The notes under the pieces were generated by a model. The model was not told the origin of the DNA. It did not search any database and saw only the letters and a program-made list of their open reading frames with translations. The translations under genes and the position numbers were made by a program. A stretch of DNA of 5,994 nt from Bacteroidales bacterium UBA4318 (GTDB lineage Bacteria; Bacteroidota; Bacteroidia; Bacteroidales; UBA932), in assembly GCA_002393895.1 (NCBI GenBank), contig DGUE01000193.1:1-5994 (forward strand). The letters run 5' to 3'. Below, one piece after another: positions 1-5,625 of this stretch (position 1 is its first letter; each line of letters opens with the position of its first letter).

Positions 1-16
1 ATTGAGCTAGGGAGCC
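1..16 (-). tRNA. 5' end of a tRNA gene, cut by the window edge (isotype unknown)
   Basis: Read on the minus strand from 16 to 1, the bases are GGCTCCC TA GCTC AAT. This fits the first 16 positions of a tRNA: a 7-nt acceptor strand, U8 and A9, the D-stem strand GCTC, then A14, a purine at 15 and T16. The gene would begin 11 nt after the rplS stop codon with no terminator between, so it may be co-transcribed with rplS and released by RNase P. The anticodon and the pairing partners lie outside the window, so neither the isotype nor the fold can be confirmed. The call rests on 16 bases only and could be coincidence. Confidence 0.6.
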
Positions 17-27
17 GGAATATCTCT

Positions 28-411
28 CTATTCCTCAATGGCTTCGGCCTTCTTGGAGTAGTTGCGCTCCTTGATGCGGGCCTTCTTGCCGGTGAGATCG
101 CGGAGGTAGAAGATGCGAGCCCTGCGGACCTTACCATACTTGTTGACAGTGATGCTGTCGATGAAGGGTGACTGGTAGGGGAAAATCCTTTCCACTCCGA
201 TTCCGCCGGAAACCTTGCGCACTGTGAAGGTGCGGGTGTAAGGAGTTGCGCCGCTGATCTGGATGACCACGCCACGGAAGTCCTGCTTGCGGAACTTGTC
301 GCCTTCCTTAATCTTGTAGGTAACGGTGATGGTGTCACCTGCCTTGAACTCAGGGAAGTTCGCTACATTCTCGTTCGCGAATGCCTTGTCTACTACGTTA
401 AGTAAATCCAT
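28..411 (-). CDS. rplS: 50S ribosomal protein L19 (bL19)
   Basis: This gene encodes bL19, a protein of the large ribosomal subunit that lies near the interface with the small subunit. The 127-residue product is close to the usual family length of about 115 to 125. Recognisable bL19 features are FKAGDTITVTYKIKEGDK (about residues 23-40), the RGVVIQISG strand (46-54), FTVRKVSGGIGVERIFPYQSP (62-82), and the basic C-terminal segment VRRARIFYLRDLTGKKARIKE (95-115). The start is the ATG at 411, since bL19 proteins typically open with a short helix as here. The gene has its own promoter and a leader of about 60 nt containing a hairpin, which suggests expression independent of dnaJ and possibly autogenous control (inference). 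It stands alone, without the rpsP-rimM-trmD neighbours seen in many other bacteria. A probable tRNA gene follows directly. Confidence 0.97.
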   Translation of the reverse strand: MDLLNVVDKAFANENVANFPEFKAGDTITVTYKIKEGDKFRKQDFRGVVIQISGATPYTRTFTVRKVSGGIGVERIFPYQSPFIDSITVNKYGKVRRARIFYLRDLTGKKARIKERNYSKKAEAIEE

Positions 412-430
412 AATACTCTTTCAATTAAGC

Positions 431-463
431 GCAGCGTCACTGAACCGTTCAACGAGAGGCTGC
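431..463 (-). promoter_or_regulatory. Hairpin in the rplS 5' leader
   Basis: The minus-strand RNA from 463 to 431 can fold back on itself. Outer arms GCAGC and GCTGC pair over 5 bp, followed by a C-C mismatch, a 2-bp TC/GA step, a 3x1 internal loop, and an upper stem TTGAA/TTCAG with one G-U pair closed by the triloop CGG. It sits between the predicted transcription start (about 470) and the rplS ATG, leaving an A/T-rich, purine-containing stretch of 19 nt before the start codon. Location and shape are compatible with a ribosomal-protein leader, where the protein binds its own mRNA. The pairing was worked out by eye, without energy calculation or alignment. Confidence 0.4.
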
Positions 464-476
464 TTTTTGTGGACCG

Positions 477-507
477 CAAAGATAGAAACTTTTTTGGACT
501 ACACAAA
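477..507 (-). promoter_or_regulatory. Bacteroides-type promoter of rplS
   Basis: On the minus strand, TTTG (507-504) is followed after exactly 19 nt by TATCTTTG (484-477). This matches the Bacteroidota housekeeping sigma consensus TTTG-N19-21-TAnnTTTG at every fixed position. Transcription should begin a few bases downstream, around 470-473, giving a leader of about 60 nt before the rplS ATG. The promoter lies wholly in the 116-nt gap after dnaJ, which otherwise holds only A/T-rich sequence, so rplS does not depend on the chaperone transcript. Confidence 0.85.
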
Positions 508-527
508 ATTATTTTCGGAAAAATGCA

Positions 528-1712
528 CTAAAAGTACTGGCTTTCCTTTTCGAAGAGGTTCTTGTCGTCGCGGGTGGGATCCGGTTTGACTGCAGAAGAT
601 GCCGCCAGTTTCTCAACCGCTTCCCTGTCGGCCCCACGCAGTTTCCGGGGAATCCAGACCAGTATCTTCACATAAACATCTCCCTTTCCGTATCCGTTCA
701 CAGAAGGAAGGCCCTTCCCGCGCAGGCGCTCCACAGTGCCCGACTGGGTGCCGGGTTCGAGCTTCATCTTGTACGGACCGTCCAGGCACGGGATGGTTAT
801 CTCGCAACCCAGGATTGCATCGGTAACGGAAATGACACGAGTGTAGAAGAGGTTCTGCCCGTCGCGCTTGAACTGTGAATGCGGGACTTCCTCGATCAGC
901 AGAAGCAAGTCTCCGTTCATGCATCCACGGGGAGCAGAATGCCCTTCGCCGCGTACGGTTATCTGCATTCCGTTCTCCACCCCGGCGGGAATTTTGACGC
1001 GGACACTTTCCCTCTTGCGCTCCAGGCCGGTGCCGTTGCACCTGCGACAGGGATTCGAGACTATCTTGCCCTCGCCGTTACACTGTGGGCAAGTCGAATA
1101 TGTGACCGTGCGCCCGAAGAACGAGTTCACTGTCTGGCCCACCTGACCGCTGCCGTGGCAGGTAGGACATGTTTTTATGTCCGATTCACTCTTTGCGCCG
1201 CGCCCTCCGCAATCCGGGCATGGACGGTTGCGCTCTATGGTTACTTCCTTCTCGCAACCGTTCTGAATCTCTTCGAGAGTGAGTTTCACCCGGGTGCGTA
1301 TGTCGCGGCCGCGCATCGTGCGGGCCTCCTGACGCTGGGAACCTCCGCCGAAGCCGAAGTTTCCGAAGTCGAATCCGCCTCCGCCGAAACTGAAGCGCCC
1401 GCCGAAGAGATTCTCCAGGATATCGTTTAGGTTACCGAAGCCCTGGCTGAAGTCGGGCCCCGCAGCGCCTTCTACTCCGGCAAAGCCGAACTGGTCGTAT
1501 TTGGCGCGCTTCTGAGGGTCGGACAGCACGGAATAGGCCTCGGATGCCTCCTTGAACTTCTCCTCGGCCGTCTTCTTCTCGGCATCGGTGCCGCTTACCC
1601 AGCGGTCCGGATGCCACTTGAGGGCAGCCTTGCGGTAAGCCTGCTTGATATCGTCCTCACTTGCACCCTTCTGGATGCCAAGGACCTCGTAGTAATCTCT
1701 TTTGTCTGCCAT
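528..1712 (-). CDS. dnaJ: Chaperone protein DnaJ (type I Hsp40)
   Basis: DnaJ is the cytoplasmic co-chaperone that delivers unfolded proteins to DnaK and stimulates its ATPase activity. The 394-residue protein has all parts of a class I DnaJ in order. The J domain (about 1-75) has the essential HPD motif at 34-36. A Gly/Phe-rich linker spans about 76-125. The zinc-binding region carries four CxxCxGxG-type repeats starting at Cys165, Cys182, Cys208 and Cys222, all with both cysteines intact. Client-binding C-terminal beta domains run from about 232 to 355, and the tail ends in a short Phe-containing segment (NLFEKESQYF). The insert after HPD (RWVSGTDAEKKTAEEKFKEA) is a variant often seen in Bacteroidota. 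The start ATG at 1712 lies 4 nt after the grpE stop, so the two genes are translated from one message. Length and domains are normal, with no sign of damage. DnaK is not in the window. Confidence 0.98.
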   Translation of the reverse strand: MADKRDYYEVLGIQKGASEDDIKQAYRKAALKWHPDRWVSGTDAEKKTAEEKFKEASEAYSVLSDPQKRAKYDQFGFAGVEGAAGPDFSQGFGNLNDILENLFGGRFSFGGGGFDFGNFGFGGGSQRQEARTMRGRDIRTRVKLTLEEIQNGCEKEVTIERNRPCPDCGGRGAKSESDIKTCPTCHGSGQVGQTVNSFFGRTVTYSTCPQCNGEGKIVSNPCRRCNGTGLERKRESVRVKIPAGVENGMQITVRGEGHSAPRGCMNGDLLLLIEEVPHSQFKRDGQNLFYTRVISVTDAILGCEITIPCLDGPYKMKLEPGTQSGTVERLRGKGLPSVNGYGKGDVYVKILVWIPRKLRGADREAVEKLAASSAVKPDPTRDDKNLFEKESQYF

Positions 1713-1716
1713 GGTA

Positions 1717-2223
1717 TTATGCTCCTACAACCACCTTTGCATAGCGCAGCACCTTGCCGTTCAGCGTATAACCGGTCTGAACAACATCGATTACCATTCC
1801 CTTCTGCTCCGGTGTCGGGGCCGGGAATTGGGTGACTGCTTCATGCAGGTCTACGTCGAACTTGGTGCCTTTTGCTTCTATCACGGCCAGGCCCCTGGTC
1901 TTGAGGTAGTCCATTAACTTATTGTAAATGAGAGCGGTACCCTCTTTGGCGGCATCGTCGGAAGACTTTGCAAGCAGTTCCATTGCGCGCTCACAGTCGT
2001 CCAGCACGGGGAGCAGGCCCTTGATGGTATCGGCAGATGCCGACCCCACCAGCGCCAGGCGTTCCTCTGCACTGCGGCGGCGGAATGTCTCGAATTCCGC
2101 CATCAGGCGCAGGTAATCGTCATGCTCCTTTGCCAGCTTGGCATTGAGTTCTTCTATCTTTTTCTGCAGGTCTTCGCCTTTTTTCTGGGGCTTCTTCGCC
2201 TCTTTAGTATTCTTTTCTGACAT
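1717..2223 (-). CDS. grpE: Nucleotide exchange factor GrpE
   Basis: GrpE releases ADP from DnaK and so resets the DnaK-DnaJ chaperone cycle in the cytoplasm. The 168-residue product is slightly short for the family. It has a charged, Lys-rich start (1-20), then a long helix with coiled-coil character (about 17-60, including KIEELNAKLAKEHDDYLRLMAEFETFRRR). Next come the helices of the four-helix bundle (64-111, with LLPVLDDCERAM at 70-81) and the C-terminal beta-wing domain (112-166). That last domain holds the conserved FDVDLHEAV and VIDVVQTGYTLNGKVLRYAKVVV stretches that contact DnaK. The ATG at 2223 is chosen because the next Met (residue 41) is inside the coiled coil and no in-frame start exists just upstream. 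The -7 promoter box ends only 7 nt before this ATG, so the message should have almost no leader. grpE is the first gene of a grpE-dnaJ unit. No CIRCE-type heat-shock operator is visible. Confidence 0.97.
   Translation of the reverse strand: MSEKNTKEAKKPQKKGEDLQKKIEELNAKLAKEHDDYLRLMAEFETFRRRSAEERLALVGSASADTIKGLLPVLDDCERAMELLAKSSDDAAKEGTALIYNKLMDYLKTRGLAVIEAKGTKFDVDLHEAVTQFPAPTPEQKGMVIDVVQTGYTLNGKVLRYAKVVVGA
1722..1725 (-). promoter_or_regulatory. Shine-Dalgarno-like GGAG before dnaJ
   Basis: GGAG lies inside the last codons of grpE, 9 nt before the dnaJ ATG. With the 4-nt gap between the genes, this would let ribosomes finishing grpE start dnaJ. Bacteroidota use Shine-Dalgarno sequences weakly, and the bases also encode the grpE C-terminus (VGA), so the match could be incidental. 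Confidence 0.35.
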
Positions 2224-2230
2224 AGTACTG

Positions 2231-2261
2231 CAAAGATACGCAAAAGTTCTGCCAAGCCGAA
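2231..2261 (-). promoter_or_regulatory. Bacteroides-type promoter of grpE-dnaJ
   Basis: TATCTTTG at 2238-2231 on the minus strand matches the TAnnTTTG -7 consensus and is identical to the rplS box. The upstream element is weaker: with a 19-nt spacer the four bases are TTCG (2261-2258), three of four matching TTTG. Only 7 nt separate the box from the grpE ATG, placing the predicted transcription start within a few bases of the start codon. An imperfect -33 element suggests modest basal strength or help from a bound activator (inference). Confidence 0.75.
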
Positions 2262-2264
2262 ATG

Positions 2265-2281
2265 GCTGACATTATGTCAGC
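2265..2281. repeat. 17-bp palindrome across the permease stop codon, upstream of grpE
   Basis: GCTGACATTATGTCAGC has two perfect 8-bp arms around a single central base. It includes the TGA stop of the last permease (2277-2279) and ends 3 bp upstream of the predicted grpE -33 element. As DNA it has the symmetry of a site for a dimeric regulator. As minus-strand RNA it can form a 7-bp hairpin with a TAA triloop at the 3' end of the export operon. No T-run follows the hairpin, so it is not a standard intrinsic terminator. I do not recognise it as a known operator. Confidence 0.5.
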
Positions 2282-3479
2282 GTCCTAGGCGTTCCTTTAT
2301 CTCGTCCCTGTGCTTGATGACGAAGTTTTCCACATACACGCTGATGCAGGCCAGCACAAAGTATACGGCACCCTGGATGCAGAGCGCACGCAGCTGCGGC
2401 GCAACAATCTCCAGATTTGCTCCGGCCGTGTTCAGGTTGATGAATGCCTGGCATCCGAAGGTGGACGGGAAGATGTAGGAGAAGTACTTCCAGAACTCAG
2501 GGAATGCGGTGGTAGGCCAGCTGAATCCGGTCAGGAACACGCAGACGGGGCTCATGAAAAGGAAGAGTATGAATGCGGATTCGCGTCTGGTGACCAGTGT
2601 ACTCCAGCTCATGCAGAAGAATACGCATACCGTAACGAAAAGGGCGAGAAGAACGAGGATGTCCTGGAAGCTGCCCCTTTGAGGGAAGTGGAACATGGCC
2701 GGAACGATGCAGGTAACGTAGATGCCTATTATCATGAATATCAGCCAGTAGACTGCGCCCCTTCCGAGCACTACACGCCCTACCCCGCGGCCTTTCAGGT
2801 TATCCGGCAGGGTTGCGAAGCTGCGGTTTTCCTCCCTCATGGTTCCCACGCTCATGCTCATCCCGTAGAACATCACCTGCTGAACGATCAGCATCAGTAT
2901 TGCCGATATCAGGAAGATGCTGTAGGAGAAGGCCCTGTTGTAGGGATTGATATCGTCATACAGCACGGTATTCACCGACTGGTCTGCCTGGGCATCGGTA
3001 AGGCCATCGGCGCGGAAGCGCTCCAGCTTTATGTTGTTCACCTCGTGCAGCATCACGAAATTGGATCCCATCAGCACATTTTTGTAGTATAGGAAGCTGC
3101 TCATGTCGGCATAGATGCTGAATGTAGCGGTCTCACGGTGCGCCAGCCTCTGCCCGAAATCTCCCGGGAAGTAAATAATGCCGTTCACCTTGCGGGTCCG
3201 GAGCAGTTCCTTCGCCTCCTCCATCGACACGCACTCATATGCGATGTCTATCTCGCGCGTGGCGTCCATTTCCCGTATCATCCGGCGGGTATCGCTGCAG
3301 TCGGCGTTGTCTACCACAGCAACCGGGGAATCCTCCAGAATGCCGTTCTTATAGACGTAATTATACAATATGGGATAGAGGAAGCCTGCGGCTATGAAGA
3401 TGATCATCACTCCGCCATCGTGCAGGATGTTCCTCAACTCCAGGTTGAATATGTCCAGCGCGTCTCTAATTCCTTTCAT
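2277..3479 (-). CDS. ABC-2 type transporter permease (second of two)
   Basis: This is an inner-membrane permease of the ABC-2 superfamily, resembling the YbhS/YbhR-type half of drug and export systems. Counting from the chosen ATG at 3479 (400 residues), there is a membrane segment near 24-43. A large periplasmic domain of about 140 residues follows, starting with SPVAVVDNADCSD. Five further hydrophobic segments lie near 183-205, 243-263, 273-293, 301-320 and 366-384. The late GFSWPTTAFPEFWKYFSYIFPST stretch matches the conserved region before the last helix in this family. The frame also has an ATG at 3500, adding seven residues (MPIGIWI). I prefer 3479 because MKGIRDALDIFNLELRNI resembles the usual short cytoplasmic start and reduces the overlap with the preceding gene from 35 to 14 nt. 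It is a paralogue of the preceding permease and probably pairs with it. It has no nucleotide-binding domain, and the substrate is unknown. Confidence 0.9.
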   Translation of the reverse strand: MKGIRDALDIFNLELRNILHDGGVMIIFIAAGFLYPILYNYVYKNGILEDSPVAVVDNADCSDTRRMIREMDATREIDIAYECVSMEEAKELLRTRKVNGIIYFPGDFGQRLAHRETATFSIYADMSSFLYYKNVLMGSNFVMLHEVNNIKLERFRADGLTDAQADQSVNTVLYDDINPYNRAFSYSIFLISAILMLIVQQVMFYGMSMSVGTMREENRSFATLPDNLKGRGVGRVVLGRGAVYWLIFMIIGIYVTCIVPAMFHFPQRGSFQDILVLLALFVTVCVFFCMSWSTLVTRRESAFILFLFMSPVCVFLTGFSWPTTAFPEFWKYFSYIFPSTFGCQAFINLNTAGANLEIVAPQLRALCIQGAVYFVLACISVYVENFVIKHRDEIKERLGR

Positions 3480-4635
3480 AATCCAAATTCCAATAGGCAT
3501 TCTTCAGCCTGCGCATCACAAAGAACGGCAGGAAGCAGAACAAGAGCATCGCCAGCACATACAAGTACCAGTCCCCGAAAGGATTGCCGAATATGCCGGT
3601 CTGCACATATATTTCGTAATAATAACGTAACGGATACATCATCGTGAGCCCCTGCAGGGCCGAAGGCATCACCTCCACGGGGAGGGTGAAACCAGTCAGG
3701 GACAGCCCCAGCACACTGTAAAGCGCCCCAATGCTGAGCGCGAAGCGGCAGACCGGCACGCAGCCGATTATGAGCACCGCCACCGACTCGGAGGCCACCA
3801 CCAGCAGCAGGCACGCCAGCAGCATGTTCAGCAGGCTCCCCTCCAGCGGGAAATGCATCCATTTGTAGAGGATGACTTCCAGGCTCCAGCCTATAGCAGT
3901 AAACAAGATGGTATAGAGGATGGTCTTGCCCATCAGGGCCGAGTAGATATCACCCTCCGTAACCTGCAGCAGATGCCGCCCGGTGCCATATTTAAGTTCT
4001 GTTCCAAGTGAATATATGAACACGATGACCACCACCATCTGAAGCATGCCGGGAATCATCATGTTCGCAAGGTATGCCCCGTAATTCATGGTAGCATTCC
4101 CTATCTGGTGAACGTCTACATCCACCGGACGCAGAAGACCCATTATCTCGCTCTCGTTCACTCCCTTCATGCGGAGGACCTCACGCTGCACGGCACCCGA
4201 AGTCAGGTTGATCATCGTAAGAAGATCCTTCCATGCCAGGGAACCTCCCAGAAAGTACAAGCCATTGATATAGAAGCTGAAATGCGGCTGACGCTGAGCC
4301 TGGATGTCGCGGTTGAACCCTTCCGGGATAAGACAGACGGAGGTTACCCTGCCACCTTGGAGATCCGCCCTTGCAGAGGAGAAATCGTCGTAATAGACAA
4401 CCTTTCCCAGCTGGGTAGCGTCCAGCTGCTGGCAGAAGTTCCGGGAAGTGGAGCTGCGGTCCAGGTCCACCACCGCAATAGGTACATCCGACGGCACCCC
4501 CTGCCCCAGGAAGGTCAGGTAGAACACCGTACAGAAAGCCATCACGGCCACGGTGCCTATGATGTAGATGGGCCTGCGTGCCCAGATGCGGAGCTCGCGG
4601 CGGATTACTGTGCGTATTTTCTGAATGAAAGTCAT
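3466..4635 (-). CDS. ABC-2 type transporter permease (first of two)
   Basis: This 389-residue inner-membrane protein has the layout of ABC-2 exporters. After a basic cytoplasmic start (RRELRIWARRP) there is a first membrane helix near 23-43. A periplasmic domain opens with VPIAVVDLDRSSTSR and runs to about 187, then five more helices lie near 188-210, 237-257, 268-290, 298-317 and 356-374. The conserved TGFTLPVEVMPSALQGLTMMYPLRYYYEI block (314-342) precedes the last helix. The AVVD-to-KDLL part of the periplasmic domain aligns by eye with the same part of the next permease, so the two probably arose by duplication and act as a heterodimer. Its ATG is 1 nt after the adaptor stop, and its end overlaps the next gene. 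There is no Walker A or ABC signature motif, so it needs an ATPase from elsewhere. No substrate can be read from the sequence. Confidence 0.92.
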   Translation of the reverse strand: MTFIQKIRTVIRRELRIWARRPIYIIGTVAVMAFCTVFYLTFLGQGVPSDVPIAVVDLDRSSTSRNFCQQLDATQLGKVVYYDDFSSARADLQGGRVTSVCLIPEGFNRDIQAQRQPHFSFYINGLYFLGGSLAWKDLLTMINLTSGAVQREVLRMKGVNESEIMGLLRPVDVDVHQIGNATMNYGAYLANMMIPGMLQMVVVIVFIYSLGTELKYGTGRHLLQVTEGDIYSALMGKTILYTILFTAIGWSLEVILYKWMHFPLEGSLLNMLLACLLLVVASESVAVLIIGCVPVCRFALSIGALYSVLGLSLTGFTLPVEVMPSALQGLTMMYPLRYYYEIYVQTGIFGNPFGDWYLYVLAMLLFCFLPFFVMRRLKNAYWNLDYERN

Positions 4636-4636
4636 T

Positions 4637-5623
4637 TTACTCGATTACTATTGCCGTCATTCCGGGGCGTAGTCCTTTCAGCGTTTCCGCCGGAACGGCT
4701 CGCACCTCGAAGGTCTTGGCATCATACAGGTCGCTTTCCTTGGTAGCCTTCCATGTGGCGTAGCTTTCACGCACGGCCATGTAATTAACTGTAGCCCTGA
4801 TGGTTGCACCATCGAGTGCAGGGATGCTGACGGTCAGTTCATCGCCCACGTTCATGCTGTGCAGCTGGTCTTCGCGGATGTTGAAAGTAAACCATATATC
4901 GGAAAGATCTGTCACGCTCATCACCGGACTCCCCTGCCCTACCAGTTCACCCTGCCTGGGATAAACACTGGAGATTACACCGTCGGCAGGAGAAATCAGA
5001 TAGAGTTCCTTGAGATAGGAATTCACTTCCTGGATGGCTCCATCTGCCTGATGCACAAGTGCTTCCGCGGCGGCCTTGTCTTCTGCACGTGCTCCACGCA
5101 CAGCCATATCGTACTGGCTCTTTGCAGCACGCTCCTGGGCGACAGCGGCATCATACTTTGCCTTGGTCTCATCGTATTTCTGTGCCGGGACAACCTTCTG
5201 TTCATAGAGTTTCTTCACACGGTCGAAGGATTTCTTCATGATATCTTCCTGAACCCTGGCCTGCTGCCAGAGCTGGTATGCGCCTGCTATCTGCTCGCGC
5301 TGGGCACCGTTCTTTGCCTTCGTGCTCTGCGCCTGCGCAGCGCTGCGGGCGGCTTCCGCCTGGGCGAGCTTGGCACGCACCTGGGGCGAGTCGATGAATG
5401 CGACGGTGTCGCCCTTGTGCACCTCCTGCCCTTCCCTGTAGTACAGTTCCGTCACATGGCCGGGCACCATGCAGGAAATCCTGTATTCGGTAGCTTCTGC
5501 CTCTCCCTGAATAACCTGCGGACGCGGTTTGCTGACTAGATACCCCACGAATGCAATGATCAGGACTATTATTACCAATGCGCTGATTCCTATTACAAGA
5601 TTGTAATTCTTCTTCTGTTCCAT
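4637..5623 (-). CDS. HlyD-family periplasmic adaptor (membrane fusion protein)
   Basis: The 328-residue protein links an inner-membrane pump to an outer-membrane channel. A single N-terminal membrane anchor spans about 9-30, after a short Lys-rich cytoplasmic tail. The first half of the lipoyl-like domain (about 39-80) contains VPGHVTELYYREGQEVHKGD. A long Ala/Gln/Lys-rich helical hairpin, predicted coiled coil, covers about 82-205. The second lipoyl half (about 207-240) contains SPADGVISSVYPRQGELVGQG. A beta-barrel and membrane-proximal part finishes with LRPGMTAIVIE. The order and length match HlyD/EmrA/YbhG-type adaptors; YbhG in E. coli likewise works with paired ABC-2 permeases. There is no lipobox cysteine, so it is anchored by the helix rather than by lipid. 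The ATG is 2 nt after the TolC stop and the stop is 1 nt before the first permease, which indicates strict co-expression. Confidence 0.95.
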   Translation of the reverse strand: MEQKKNYNLVIGISALVIIVLIIAFVGYLVSKPRPQVIQGEAEATEYRISCMVPGHVTELYYREGQEVHKGDTVAFIDSPQVRAKLAQAEAARSAAQAQSTKAKNGAQREQIAGAYQLWQQARVQEDIMKKSFDRVKKLYEQKVVPAQKYDETKAKYDAAVAQERAAKSQYDMAVRGARAEDKAAAEALVHQADGAIQEVNSYLKELYLISPADGVISSVYPRQGELVGQGSPVMSVTDLSDIWFTFNIREDQLHSMNVGDELTVSIPALDGATIRATVNYMAVRESYATWKATKESDLYDAKTFEVRAVPAETLKGLRPGMTAIVIE

Positions 5624-5625
5624 AT

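Noticed and set aside
511..524. A/T-rich inverted repeat just after dnaJ (ATTTT and AAAAT arms with a TCCG loop on the minus strand) as a terminator
   Set aside because: The stem is only 5 bp of A-T pairs and no proper T-run follows, so it is too weak to call.
879..1430. Plus-strand open frame (183 codons) opposite dnaJ
   Set aside because: It is a shadow of the DnaJ zinc region and glycine-rich linker, with no domain and no independent start signals.
2224..2276. CIRCE heat-shock operator (TTAGCACTC-N9-GAGTGCTAA) before grpE
   Set aside because: No such sequence or close variant is present. The palindrome there has a different sequence and no 9-nt spacer.
2310..3092. Long plus-strand open frame (260 codons) opposite the second permease
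   Set aside because: It is fully antisense to a well-supported membrane protein. The product is His-, Glu- and Tyr-rich with no recognisable domain, as expected for a shadow frame in moderately GC-rich coding DNA.
4108..4746. Plus-strand open frame (212 codons) opposite the first permease and the end of the adaptor gene
   Set aside because: It crosses the junction of two real minus-strand genes and has no recognisable protein features.
4859..5539. Plus-strand open frame (226 codons) opposite the HlyD adaptor
   Set aside because: It is antisense to a clear HlyD gene. Its Leu-, Cys- and His-rich product reflects complementary Ala/Gln/Lys codons of the coiled coil.
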